Origin: JABDMH01 sp965223025
Lineage (GTDB): Bacteria > Bacteroidota > Bacteroidia > Chitinophagales > Saprospiraceae
Direction of reading: 5' to 3'
Length of the DNA stretch: 64,000 bases
Assembly (NCBI GenBank): GCA_965223025.1
Contig: CBDCVP010000023.1
Span: 434,001 to 498,000, forward strand
The stretch's first letter is position 1; every line of letters starts with the position of its first letter. Below, piece by piece: positions 46,334 to 56,175 of this stretch. The translations under genes and the position numbers were made by a program. The notes beneath the pieces were generated by a model. It had not been told where the DNA came from and did not search any database. It saw only the letters and a list, made by a program, of their open reading frames with translations.

Positions 46334-49300
46334 ATGAATAAATTGTTGATGCTAGCCTTGGTCCTGCTGTTTTCCTGTAACAGTAGACAGCAACGGCCTC
46401 TCCCAACCCTATCTTATTCAGGTACGACACCGAGGGTACAGGATCCTTTGAGTCCGGAGGATTCAAGAAGACATATTCAATTGCCTCGTGGATTTGAGGC
46501 CGAACTTTTTGCTGCCGAACCAAATATCATTAATCCCATTGCCTTTACCTGGGATGAACGAGGGCGGTTGTGGGTGGTTCAAGCCATGGATTATCCGCAT
46601 GAGTTGGTCAAGGAGGTGGGAGGTGATCGTATCACCATTTGTAGCGATAGCGATCACGACGGAAAGGCCGATCAATTTGTAGATTACGCCATTAACCAGA
46701 ATCTCACTACAGGCATTGTGGTTGTTCGTGGTGGTGTGATCGTTGCCCAAGCTCCGGAGATGGTTTTTTTGCAGGACACCGATGGAGACGACAAAATGGA
46801 TAAGCGTACAGTACTATTTGATGGTTTTGGTATCTGGGATACACATGCCGGACCATCCAATCTGAAATATGGTATGGACAATATGTTGTGGGGCTCAGTG
46901 GGGTATGCAGGCTTTGAAAACTCATTCGATGGTCAAACAGTTAATTTTACAAGAGGTGTTTATCGCTTTTCAAAGGATGGTCAAATTTTTGAACCTGTAG
47001 GCCAATTTAACAACAACACCTGGGGGTTGGGCCTGACAGAAGATTTCGAGGTTTTTGGATCTACAGCCAACAATAATCACTGTTGCTATGTGGGTATTCC
47101 TTTGCGCCATTATTCCTATTTAGATAAAAGACCATCTTGGGCAATAAATGCAGATTTTATTCAGGGCCATTATGAGATTTCTCCGGTCGACACAGTACCC
47201 TTGCAACAGGTAGATGTACGTGGAGGTTATACAGCTGCAGCTGGAGCTAATTTTTATACTGCAGATAATTATCCAGCTGAATATAGAAATCACATGTATG
47301 TCAACGAACCAACTGGACACTTGGTCCACATCGCTCGGATTGTAGATGAGGGGGCAGGCTACGTCGAGGAAGATGGCGGTAATATTTTTGCCAGCACTGA
47401 TGCCTGGACCGCACCGGTGCACGCAGAAACGGGACCCGATGGCAATCTTTGGGTGGCAGACTGGTACAATCCTGTCATCCAACACAATCCAGATAAGCGC
47501 GGCATGGACAACCAGATTTGGAATGCAGATAGAGGTGAGGGCAATGCCCACATAAATCCTCTACGTGATAAACGGCATGGCAGAATTTATGTCATCAAAT
47601 ATGGCCGCTCGAAGAAATCAAGCATCGAATCACTGGATCCCCAGGACGACAAAGGCCTTTTGGCAGCATTAAATAGCAGCAATATGTTTTGGAGACAGAC
47701 TGCCCAACGTTTGATCGTCGAGCATGAAAAGCAGGAATTAATTCCGGACTTGGTCAAACTAGGTGCTAAACATTCGATAGGAGCAGCTCATGCCCTTTGG
47801 TCTTTGCATGGCCTGGGAGCATTGGACGGCGTGAACTCTGAGGCAAATCAGGTCGCGGAGGAAGGACTAGGTAGCAAAATAGTGGCCGTGCAAAAAGCCG
47901 CATTGTCGTTATTGCCTGCGACTGAGAAAGGTAGTGATTTGTTGGTCAATTCTGGCTTGCTTGAATCATCGAATTTGCACGTGCGATTGGCTGCCATCTT
48001 ACGTGCGAGCGAATTACCAGAAACCAACAGGTTGTATCAAACCATGGAGCACATTTCTAAGATGAAGCCCAACGACTCCGATAAATGGCTCAAAGCGGGA
48101 TTGAAGATTTATTTCAAAACGCAAAATTTTGAAGCCATCGAAGAGGATAAAGTTACCATGGTCATTCTTTCTAGTGCTGAGAGAAAAGTAACCTGGAGAT
48201 ACACAGAGACAAAGCCGGACAATAATTGGAATAAACTTGGGTTTGACGACAGTACATGGAAGGAAGGATCTGGAATTCTTGGGACACCGGGTAAATCACC
48301 TGCTGTTGGTACGTCTTGGACATCTGCTGATGTTTGGCTTCGTAGAAAGGTGACCCTTGATGATGGACTGCAGAATCCGGTATTAAAAGTATTGCATGAT
48401 GAGGATTACCAAATATTTGTCAATGGTGAATTGTTTTTTGCAGACAAAGGCGTGAGTAGAAAGTACAGACTAATTCGTCTTGAAACGAAGGAAAGTGAGT
48501 TGTTTAAAACGGGTGAGAATGTAGTGGCGGTGCATTGTCACAATGCCAATGGCAATCAGTTTATTGATGTTGGTATTGGAGAGGAAGTGGATGTTGGGGC
48601 TGAGCATGTTTTACAGCTCAACACAGTTAGCCAAAAGATGGCATATGACCAAACAGTTTTGCATGCCATGGCTGGACAAGATATTGAGATCGTGCTAAAT
48701 AATGTAGATGAGATGCCGCATAATCTAGTACTGATTCAGGCAGGAAGTTTGGAGACCTTTGGAAAACTGGTGGATGATTTCTTAAAAAGCCCGGATGCCG
48801 AAGAGATGGAGTACGTCCCCAAATCAAGGTACGTACTTGGTGCTACACAAATGCTCGACCCTGGTGAGCGCGGGAATATTCGGCTAAAGCTGCCTGATAA
48901 ACCGGACGACTATCCGTTCATATGCACCTTTCCGGGGCACTGGCGGATGATGCAGGGAGTCCTCAAGGTCAGTCCACGTGGCTCCTATATCTCGGATGAC
49001 CCAATGGCGCTACAGATAGTGGGAATGGGCGGTGGTGGTTCGCATGATTTTACCAGGTTTTTTGGGGTTGCTGATGGGAGGATCCTAAGCCAGGAGGGCG
49101 AGAATACTTACCATTATACGGAAGATCCGCAGGAGCTCGGAAGACTTTTATCTAGTACCAATGTGTTGTTTTTGACAAATAATAAACCGATTAATGTGGA
49201 GACGCGTGAGATCATCATGGACCGTGTAAACCAGGGTATGTCCATGCTTATCTATCATCCAAGTACCTGGTATAATTGGTCGGATTGGCCAGAGTACAAC

Positions 49301-49660
49301 CGAGTACTGGTGGGTGGTGGATCTAAATCTCACGAAAAGTTGCAGGAGTTTGAAGTGAAGGTGATCAAGAGAAACCATCCGATCATGGAGGGTGTTCCAC
49401 ACACATTCAGAATCACCGATGAATTGTACCGCTGGGAGGCAGACAACAAAGGTTCCAACATTGAGGTATTGGCCATCGGCAAAGGACTGGAATCAGGTGC
49501 CGAGTTTCCAGTCGTTTGGGTGGTCAAGCATGGAAAGGCCAAGATCGTTTGCAATACCCTGGGTCACGATGCGGATGCACACAATTTGCCAGCTTACCAA
49601 ACCATTTTGGGCAACAGCTTGAATTGGGTAAAACCAGCTATCAAACCTGTGGTGCAGTGA
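46334..49660 (+). CDS. PVC-type membrane-bound dehydrogenase-like propeller with cupredoxin and ThuA-like domains
   Basis: A 1108-aa lipoprotein (LALVLLFSC, Cys15). Residues about 50-430 form the PVC-type glucose/sorbosone-dehydrogenase-like propeller (FEAELFAAEPNIINPIAF, GPDGNLWVADWYNPV). A helical, HEAT-like stretch follows, then a galactose-binding-like jelly roll near 620-760 (VLHDEDYQIFVNGELFF). A plastocyanin/azurin-like cupredoxin lies near 765-880 with copper ligands HNLV, Cys864 in CTFPGHW and the following His and Met (RMMQG). The C-terminal 210 residues are ThuA-like (NRVLVGGGSKSH, CNTLGHDADAHN). Usual PVC-type proteins end with a c-type cytochrome; here I find no CxxCH, so copper appears to replace heme. 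It is probably an extracytoplasmic sugar oxidoreductase. The next gene begins 5 bp after its stop. Confidence 0.85.
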   Translation: MNKLLMLALVLLFSCNSRQQRPLPTLSYSGTTPRVQDPLSPEDSRRHIQLPRGFEAELFAAEPNIINPIAFTWDERGRLWVVQAMDYPHELVKEVGGDRITICSDSDHDGKADQFVDYAINQNLTTGIVVVRGGVIVAQAPEMVFLQDTDGDDKMDKRTVLFDGFGIWDTHAGPSNLKYGMDNMLWGSVGYAGFENSFDGQTVNFTRGVYRFSKDGQIFEPVGQFNNNTWGLGLTEDFEVFGSTANNNHCCYVGIPLRHYSYLDKRPSWAINADFIQGHYEISPVDTVPLQQVDVRGGYTAAAGANFYTADNYPAEYRNHMYVNEPTGHLVHIARIVDEGAGYVEEDGGNIFASTDAWTAPVHAETGPDGNLWVADWYNPVIQHNPDKRGMDNQIWNADRGEGNAHINPLRDKRHGRIYVIKYGRSKKSSIESLDPQDDKGLLAALNSSNMFWRQTAQRLIVEHEKQELIPDLVKLGAKHSIGAAHALWSLHGLGALDGVNSEANQVAEEGLGSKIVAVQKAALSLLPATEKGSDLLVNSGLLESSNLHVRLAAILRASELPETNRLYQTMEHISKMKPNDSDKWLKAGLKIYFKTQNFEAIEEDKVTMVILSSAERKVTWRYTETKPDNNWNKLGFDDSTWKEGSGILGTPGKSPAVGTSWTSADVWLRRKVTLDDGLQNPVLKVLHDEDYQIFVNGELFFADKGVSRKYRLIRLETKESELFKTGENVVAVHCHNANGNQFIDVGIGEEVDVGAEHVLQLNTVSQKMAYDQTVLHAMAGQDIEIVLNNVDEMPHNLVLIQAGSLETFGKLVDDFLKSPDAEEMEYVPKSRYVLGATQMLDPGERGNIRLKLPDKPDDYPFICTFPGHWRMMQGVLKVSPRGSYISDDPMALQIVGMGGGGSHDFTRFFGVADGRILSQEGENTYHYTEDPQELGRLLSSTNVLFLTNNKPINVETREIIMDRVNQGMSMLIYHPSTWYNWSDWPEYNRVLVGGGSKSHEKLQEFEVKVIKRNHPIMEGVPHTFRITDELYRWEADNKGSNIEVLAIGKGLESGAEFPVVWVVKHGKAKIVCNTLGHDADAHNLPAYQTILGNSLNWVKPAIKPVVQ

Positions 49661-49665
49661 GACAA

Positions 49666-50730
49666 ATGAGGAGCCTACTGATTGTGCTCGTGTGGTTGAT
49701 CATACCTTCTGTCTGGAGTCAGACCATCGAGACCATCGTGGGAAATGGTATCAATCGGTCTTCCGATGGTCCTATTGAAACAGCCACGGTGGCCAACCCT
49801 TTCGGAGTGGTTAGAGGACCCGATGGTGACATTTGGTTTTGTGAGTACGATAGTCATCGCGTACGAAAGATCACTCAGGATGGAAAAGTTATCACCTTAG
49901 TAGGCACCGGGGAAGCTGGATATAGTGGAGACGGAGGAGATCCTTTGGATGCAACGTTAAACAGGCCGCATGAGATCAGATTTGACAGTGGCGGCAGGCT
50001 TTTCATAGCGGATATGTCAAATCACGTAGTTCGCATGGTGGATTTCGCTGGCGGCGTCATCCAAACGGTGGTGGGTAACGGTGAAAAAGGGTTTTCGGGA
50101 GATCAGGGCTCAGCTACCGCAGGCCAATTAAATAATCCTCATAGCATACAATTTGGTCCCGACGGCAGGCTGTATATTGCCGACGTAGGCAATCATCGGG
50201 TACGTGTGGTCGATATGCAAACGGGTGCCATCAGCACTTTTGCCGGCACAGGAAATCAGGGCCCGACACCAGATGGAGCACGCTATGAAAACGTGCCATT
50301 ACTGACTCCTCGCACCTTGGATTTTGATCACAATGGGCATATGTGGCTGGCATTGAAGAAAGCAAACCAGGTATTTAGGCTGGATATAAAACATGGCACC
50401 ATACATCATATAGCCGGCAACGGAGACTCCGGATTTGCTGGCAATGGAGGTGAGGCTCGACACGCTACACTTGCTGGTCCCAAAGGGTTAGCCATTGCTC
50501 CCAATGGAGATGTCTTCATTGCCGACACGGAGAGCCACAGCATCCGCCGGATCAATGTCAGGACTGGTATCATTGATGTTGTGGTGGGCACCGGTATGAA
50601 GTTCAATGGTCGGGATGGAGATCCTTTGAAGTGCGGATTGGCAAGACCTCACGGCGTTTTCGTTGAAAGGGATGGCTCGGTCCTGATCGGAGACAGCGAG
50701 AATCATAAGATCAAGGTGCTCAGATTCTAA
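49666..50730 (+). CDS. NHL repeat propeller protein, secreted
   Basis: A 354-aa secreted protein with a signal peptide (MRSLLIVLVWLIIPSVWS). The ATG at 49666, 5 bp after the preceding stop, is taken instead of an in-frame ATG at 49516 that would overlap the PVC gene. Five to six NHL repeats form a propeller (for example NPFGVVRGPDGDIWFCEYDSHRVRKI, split by VGTGEAGYSGDGG; NPHSIQFGPDGRLYIADVGNHRVRVV; GPKGLAIAPNGDVFIADTESHSIRRI). It lacks other domains, so it is probably a binding or scaffold propeller, or an uncharacterised enzyme, translated with the upstream oxidoreductase-like protein. Confidence 0.85.
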   Translation: MRSLLIVLVWLIIPSVWSQTIETIVGNGINRSSDGPIETATVANPFGVVRGPDGDIWFCEYDSHRVRKITQDGKVITLVGTGEAGYSGDGGDPLDATLNRPHEIRFDSGGRLFIADMSNHVVRMVDFAGGVIQTVVGNGEKGFSGDQGSATAGQLNNPHSIQFGPDGRLYIADVGNHRVRVVDMQTGAISTFAGTGNQGPTPDGARYENVPLLTPRTLDFDHNGHMWLALKKANQVFRLDIKHGTIHHIAGNGDSGFAGNGGEARHATLAGPKGLAIAPNGDVFIADTESHSIRRINVRTGIIDVVVGTGMKFNGRDGDPLKCGLARPHGVFVERDGSVLIGDSENHKIKVLRF

Positions 50731-50788
50731 GAATTCATGGTCATTTTGCTCAAAAGGCATCATTCCCAAAGGTAGTCCCAGTGGGATC

Positions 50789-51202
50789 CTAGTTTTGATA
50801 CCGGTAGGTGATGATGGCACTGCCCTCAGTGACACAATTTGTCTCCAGCAGGTGCGGAGTGAGTGAAGTCTGGATCATCAGGACCTTAGACCCACTTGGC
50901 ATCTCCAATGCATAGGTAGCATCGGCAAATGCGAGCTTATTTAGGATGAAAGCTCCCGCCTCAGAACTGACCGTGATCTGTAGCGCTTCAGAAGGACAGA
51001 TGGAGTATTCGCTCACATCCAACGTCGCCATGCTCGAGGTTGAGACAGGCACTTCGAAAAGGGCATCACCCATGTGTTCAGCACCCATGATCCAGGTAAT
51101 CTCTTGATCGACACCAGTTGGGGCATCTGATTTATTGCATGCCGTCGCTACGACAGTCACCAGAAAAATGGCTAAGATCGCATACTTCTTTGATACTGTC
51201 AT
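50789..51202 (-). CDS. Small hypothetical lipoprotein
   Basis: A 137-aa protein with a clear lipoprotein signal (ILAIFLVTVVATAC, lipobox Cys22). The mature part is acidic and beta-rich, with two further Cys (one in YSICPSE, one in ETNCVTEG) that could form a disulfide. I do not recognise a family. It ends 59 bp from the convergent NHL gene and starts 142 bp downstream of the DUF1501 remnant on the same strand. It could be part of the PSD1/DUF1501 operon or independent. Confidence 0.65.
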   Translation of the reverse strand: MTVSKKYAILAIFLVTVVATACNKSDAPTGVDQEITWIMGAEHMGDALFEVPVSTSSMATLDVSEYSICPSEALQITVSSEAGAFILNKLAFADATYALEMPSGSKVLMIQTSLTPHLLETNCVTEGSAIITYRYQN

Positions 51203-51344
51203 TTATTCAAAACGTTGAAACTAGGTCAATTGTATCCGTGTGGAGCTGGGATCTTGTACTTGAGCAGAGGGTTTATCTGGTGGGTTCTCACCATCGGCCA
51301 ATCGTATGCTTGACTCAAGTTTTCATTCACTGACTTGGGATTGG

Positions 51345-52838
51345 CTAAGCCAGTAAATCTTTGACAACTTTTCCGTGGACATCGGTCAGACGATACCTCC
51401 GTCCTTGATGTCTGAAGGTGAGCTTTTCGTGATCGATGCCAAGTTGATGTAATAATGTAGCCTGAAAATCATGTACATGGACTGGGTTTTCAGTGATGTT
51501 ATAGGAAAAATCATCGGTGCTTCCATATACGAGGCCTGGTTTAATTCCTCCACCGGCCATCCAGATGGTAAAACATCGGGGATGATGATCACGTCCGTAG
51601 TTATCCCTCGTAAGCTTGCCTTGTGAGAAACTTGTTCGACCAAATTCTCCACCCCAAATTACCAAGGTATCCTGCAGTAATCCTCGCTGCTTGAGATCGG
51701 TGACCAGTGCCGCTGAAGCCTGGTCACTGGATCGGGCAAGTTGTTGAATTTGAGAAGGCAGATTTCCGTGTTGATCCCAACCCATATGATATAATTGGAT
51801 GAAGGGTACATCGCGTTCAGCCAACCTTCGCGCCAGCAAACAGTTGGCAGCGTAAGTGCCCGGCTAACGAGCATCGGGACCATATAATTTAAAGATGTAA
51901 TCAGGCTCATCTGATAAATCTGTGACTTCGGGTACACTGGTTTGCATGCGATAGGCAAGCTCGTATTGATTGATTTTTGAATCTATCTCGGGATCTCCCC
52001 AAACATCTCTTTGCTCTTGCTCAAGCTGAGTGAGGTGATCAAGTTCTCTACGTCGGCTAGCCCTGTCTATGCCTTCAGGGTTGGATAGATAAAGAACGGG
52101 ATCATGCCCAGATCTAAATCGCACACCCTGATGATGAGAAGGCAAAAATCCATTGTTCCATGCCTGCATGTTGAGATTTTGTGTGTCTGGTTTTCCCCTG
52201 GAAAGCAATACGATGAAAGAAGGCAGGTTCTTATTTGGACTGCCCAGACCATAGCTCATCCAAGAACCAATGCAGGGACGTCCGACCTGCTGAGAGCCCG
52301 TTTGAAGAAAAACGATCGCCGGTTCATGATTGATGGCTTCTGTATACATAGAATTGATCACACAGATATCCTCAGCTATGTTTGAGATGTGTGGCACCAG
52401 GCTGCTGAAATAACCACCTGTTTTTGGATGTTTTTGGAAGTCAAATCTTGATCCAACCAGCGGAAAACTTGATTGGGCAGCCAGCATACCTGTGATGCGT
52501 TGATCACCTCTTACACTATCGGGAATTTCCTCTCCCCAGTGTGTATGAAGAGCTGGCTTGTAGTCATAGAGCTCTATTTGACTGGGACCACCACTTTGAA
52601 ATAAGTAGATAACTCGTTTAGCCTTTGCCAGATGATGTAAGCCATCTAACACTCCGCTGGAGCGGCCAGAAATGTGAGTGGCAGAAGACTGGCCGCGCAC
52701 AAAACTGGGCAGCAATAATGAACCAATACTGATGGCCCCAAGTCCCTTACTCGTAGTGCGTAAAAATTCACGACGTGTTTTTAAGAAATGGGCCTCTTGT
52801 TTTTTTTTATTAAAATGCCTTGACTGGTCGTTTGCCAT
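51345..52838 (-). pseudogene. DUF1501 gene interrupted by an in-frame TAG
   Basis: The frame encodes a 497-residue DUF1501 protein with a Tat signal (TRREFLRTTS) that aligns along its whole length to the intact paralogue at 37843-39336. Codon 325 is TAG (51866-51864 on the minus strand): the sequence reads KLYGPDAR-stop-PGTYAANCLLARR, where the paralogue has GPDAKKPGTYAANCLLARR. A single A-to-T change from AAG would explain it. The frame stays open to 51345 with all downstream motifs (WGGEFGRTSFSQG, GRDHHPRCFTIWMAGGG, HVHDFQATLLHQLG). It lies 19 bp after PSD1 copy 3. If the stop is real the protein loses its C-terminal third. Confidence 0.85.
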
Positions 52839-52857
52839 CCTCTTGTGATTGATTCGA

Positions 52858-55800
52858 TCAATTCTTGTAGTATGCTTCCGTTGTATTTAAAATGGTGTTG
52901 GTCACACGTGCTAGAGCTGCAATTTCTACTTTTGATAATTTCTGATCCAGAGGTTTCTTACCGATACCTAAATATGCCTCAAGCTCCGCTGGATTTCTGT
53001 GAAAGTATTCCTTCTCTTCATCAAATTGATTTCTTACAATTTCTTGCTCCCTTTGGGTAGGGTGCCGGCTGGTAAGAAGTCTAAAGATGTCATTGCTAGT
53101 TTTCTCGATATTTTCTTCATTGTCCGTCCAAAGCCTCTCTGCAATGGCTCGACAGCCTTCAATGATTTGCACATCATTTAAAAGCACAAGCGCTTGCAGC
53201 GGCGTGTTGCTGAGCTGCCGGCGCATTTGGCACTCTGCTCTACTTGAAGCATCGAATACCAACATGCCAGGTGGAGGCATGTTCCTTTTCCAGAACGTAT
53301 AGATACTGCGACGATAAAGTCCCTTACCATAGTCGATCTGATATTCAGGAAAGAATCCATGGGCCATTACCTCCTTCCAAAGACCCGGAGGTTGGTAGGG
53401 AAACACACTGGGTCCTCCGATATGGGTATGCAGGAGTCCGCTGGCAGATAAAATATTGTCCCTGATCATTTCTGCTGATCTTCGGTACCTTTGACCTCGA
53501 GCCAATAATTTATTATCGGGATCAATGCCTGCCAATTCAGGTCTGATTTTGGAAGATTGCCGGTAGGTGGCAGACGTCACCATCTGTCGGATCAGTCTTT
53601 TCACATCCCAACTGTGTTCCTGAAAATCTACAGCCAGCCAATCCAGTAATTTGGGGTGGGACGGAAGTGCTCCCTGTGCACCAAAATCCTCTACTGTCTC
53701 CACAATGCCTCTGCCGAACATAAGATACCAGAATTGGTTGACAGCGACTCTGGCTGTGAGTGGGTGATCGGGGTGGATCAACCATTGACCTAATCCGTAT
53801 CGATTACGGGGTAGCTCATCAGGCCATGGCATGATGTCCGCTGGCATACTGGGTTCTACTACAGCACCATGGGCATCGTACACGCCTCTGTCTAAGATGT
53901 AAGTGGGACGACGATCTTCCAGATCACCCATGACCATAATCTCTTGAACGGTGTCGATGGTTCTGATTTCTTGCCATTGCAGTCGACGTAGTGCCGCCCG
54001 TTCAGCAGCCAGTGTATGATCGATAAAAAGATCATAGAAATGGCCGAGCGACTTGTGGTCATCTAGGGCCAAGAGAAATTTCTCCCTGCCTGCTGCGGGA
54101 TCAAATAGAAAATGTGCCACAACATCTTCGCATTGCTTATCGAGAATCCGTATTTCGTCGAGGAGGCCACCGGTAAAGTCCTGATCGTAATGACGATTGC
54201 CGATGATCAATCCTTTGTAGGGCATATAGACGGTGGCTTTATCATACATATAGGGTTTTGTAGAACGGTATAGATAATTTCGTTGGACAGCAAATGGATG
54301 CCGGTTGCCATTTTTATATAATCGCATGCCAAGAGCATCGCTGGATCCATCGTATGTCCAGACAAAATGTACCCACTCATTAACTGGTATTTTATCTGGT
54401 GTGTAAATATCGATGGACTGATAAGGGTGTGCATGGTTAAGACGAAAATGCACTTTGTTACTGTCGAGCATAATATCCCAACCTCGATATCCTTGAATGC
54501 GATTATTGCCATTATAGAGTACATGAGCCTCGGTATACTGCTTCGGAACCTGAATCCAAAAGCTAATGGTGAATGGTTCATTTCTTTCAAATGATGACCT
54601 ACTACCATCCGCTACGAATTGGCCCTCTGCATTGCTTCGAATGGCCAGACCCTTTTTTCCTGGTACTGGATATATGCCACCATGGTAAGTGGCCGATCCA
54701 GCTCCCGGTGCGCGGTCAGTGGATTTTCCATGGGCCATATCATCAAAAGTGAGTTGGGTCACAGTGGATTTTTCAACAGCATCTGCCAAAGCTTGAGCAT
54801 CGTGTTGCTGGTCCTTCCATGCTACAAAAGAAGCATCATTTTCAAGGGCCATTTCATGAATCGAAGCGTTTTTTTCTTCAATTTGCTTTAACAGAAAATC
54901 ATGTATGGCTGCCACCTCCTCACTCGGTAAGGCCAGGACTGGACCAGCATTCATCGAATATTCGTTGGGAACACTCTGGCCATTCTCAATGGCATTGAGA
55001 CTGAATATGCCATCGCCCCTTTCGATGGTGGAATTAAAAAAACTAAATAGTTCATAATAGTTTTTCTGGCTGAATGGGTCGTATTTATGATCATGGCATC
55101 TGGCACACCCCACCGTAAGAGCCATAAATGCTGAGCCCACTGTATTGGTGCGATCTGCCACATATTCGACCCTAAATTCTTCTGGGATGATGCCACCTTC
55201 AGAATTCTGTTTATGATGACGGTTGAAGGCTGTGGCTAGCTTCTGTTCTCTGCTGGCATTTGGGATTTGGTCACCACCAATCTGCCATAGAATAAAATCG
55301 CGATAAGGAAGATTCTCATTAAAGGCCCGGATGACCCAATCTCGGTAGGGCCAGAACGTGTGATGGAAGTCATCGAGATACCCTTCCGAATCAGCAAATC
55401 GGGCTACATCGAGCCAATGTGCGGCGATCCTTTCTCCAAATGCAGGAAGTGCCAGTAGGCTATCGACCAAGGAAATGTAGTCTTTATCCCATTGGTCATC
55501 CAACCACCGATCTAGATCAGACAACGACGGAGGCAGTCCCGTCAGATCAAAAAACAACCTTCGTAGCAGCTGTTCTGGTTGAGCTTCAGGAGCAGGAGAG
55601 ATGTCCTGGATTTCGAGTTGCTGGCCGACAAAATGGTCTATCTCATTGATGGCCCAGTCAGATCCGGAGGTAGGCACCGGAGATTTTACTGGTTTAGTGA
55701 ACGACCAATGTGGTTTATACTCCGCACCCTGATCAATCCATTTTCCGATCAAAGCGATCTCATGAGCACTCAATGCTAAATTGGATGAGGGTGGTGGCAT

Positions 55801-56121
55801 CTGTGTCTCAGGATCGTCGCTGATGATATTTTGAAAGGCCACACTGCGTCGACGACTACCTGGGACGAAAGCCTTCCTGCCATCTTCCAGTGCCTTGCCT
55901 AGGGCACTTTCAGGCAGGTCAAGCCTTAGGTCTGCTTCTATTTTATTTTCATCTGGACCATGGCAGGCAAAACAACGATCAGATAGAATCGGTTTGACAT
56001 GAAAGTTAAAATCCACCACTTCCGGCAGCACTCCGGTAGATTCAGATTTGTCTGTGACTTCACAGCCCATCAACACCATGGCAAGGAAGAAGTACAAGAT
56101 ATTTCGTGTCTGATGACGCAT
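52858..56121 (-). CDS. PSD1 / planctomycete cytochrome C domain protein, copy 3
   Basis: A 1087-aa lipoprotein starting at ATG 56121 (LYFFLAMVLMGC, lipobox Cys20); a longer in-frame start at 56238 is less likely. CFACHG at Cys50-His54 is the heme motif. Domains follow the same order as the other copies: cytochrome C, DUF1549 (WLDVARFADSEGYL), LamG (LTFDDMAHGKST start, GGLLDEIRILDKQ end) and DUF1553 (NQFWYLMFGRG, TPLQALVLLNDVQ). It forms an operon with the broken DUF1501 gene downstream. It is divergent from the PVC-type cytochrome gene across about 54 bp, implying shared control. Confidence 0.9.
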   Translation of the reverse strand: MRHQTRNILYFFLAMVLMGCEVTDKSESTGVLPEVVDFNFHVKPILSDRCFACHGPDENKIEADLRLDLPESALGKALEDGRKAFVPGSRRRSVAFQNIISDDPETQMPPPSSNLALSAHEIALIGKWIDQGAEYKPHWSFTKPVKSPVPTSGSDWAINEIDHFVGQQLEIQDISPAPEAQPEQLLRRLFFDLTGLPPSLSDLDRWLDDQWDKDYISLVDSLLALPAFGERIAAHWLDVARFADSEGYLDDFHHTFWPYRDWVIRAFNENLPYRDFILWQIGGDQIPNASREQKLATAFNRHHKQNSEGGIIPEEFRVEYVADRTNTVGSAFMALTVGCARCHDHKYDPFSQKNYYELFSFFNSTIERGDGIFSLNAIENGQSVPNEYSMNAGPVLALPSEEVAAIHDFLLKQIEEKNASIHEMALENDASFVAWKDQQHDAQALADAVEKSTVTQLTFDDMAHGKSTDRAPGAGSATYHGGIYPVPGKKGLAIRSNAEGQFVADGSRSSFERNEPFTISFWIQVPKQYTEAHVLYNGNNRIQGYRGWDIMLDSNKVHFRLNHAHPYQSIDIYTPDKIPVNEWVHFVWTYDGSSDALGMRLYKNGNRHPFAVQRNYLYRSTKPYMYDKATVYMPYKGLIIGNRHYDQDFTGGLLDEIRILDKQCEDVVAHFLFDPAAGREKFLLALDDHKSLGHFYDLFIDHTLAAERAALRRLQWQEIRTIDTVQEIMVMGDLEDRRPTYILDRGVYDAHGAVVEPSMPADIMPWPDELPRNRYGLGQWLIHPDHPLTARVAVNQFWYLMFGRGIVETVEDFGAQGALPSHPKLLDWLAVDFQEHSWDVKRLIRQMVTSATYRQSSKIRPELAGIDPDNKLLARGQRYRRSAEMIRDNILSASGLLHTHIGGPSVFPYQPPGLWKEVMAHGFFPEYQIDYGKGLYRRSIYTFWKRNMPPPGMLVFDASSRAECQMRRQLSNTPLQALVLLNDVQIIEGCRAIAERLWTDNEENIEKTSNDIFRLLTSRHPTQREQEIVRNQFDEEKEYFHRNPAELEAYLGIGKKPLDQKLSKVEIAALARVTNTILNTTEAYYKN

Positions 56122-56129
56122 GGAAGAAC

Positions 56130-56146
56130 GATACCTACTGTTAAAA
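56130..56146 (-). promoter_or_regulatory. Conserved element upstream of PSD1 copy 3
   Basis: On the minus strand this reads TTTTAACAGTAGGTATC, 8 bp before the ATG at 56121. It matches the element before PSD1 copy 2 except for one inserted G. It lies in the short divergent space shared with the PVC-type cytochrome gene. A TATTTTTA just upstream could act as a -7 element. Confidence 0.4.
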
Positions 56147-56175
56147 ATAAACATAATAATGCCACAAAAGAACAG

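Noticed and set aside
50776..50786. TCCC-AGT-GGGA hairpin as a terminator between the NHL and lipoprotein genes
   Set aside because: The stem is only four base pairs with no T tract.
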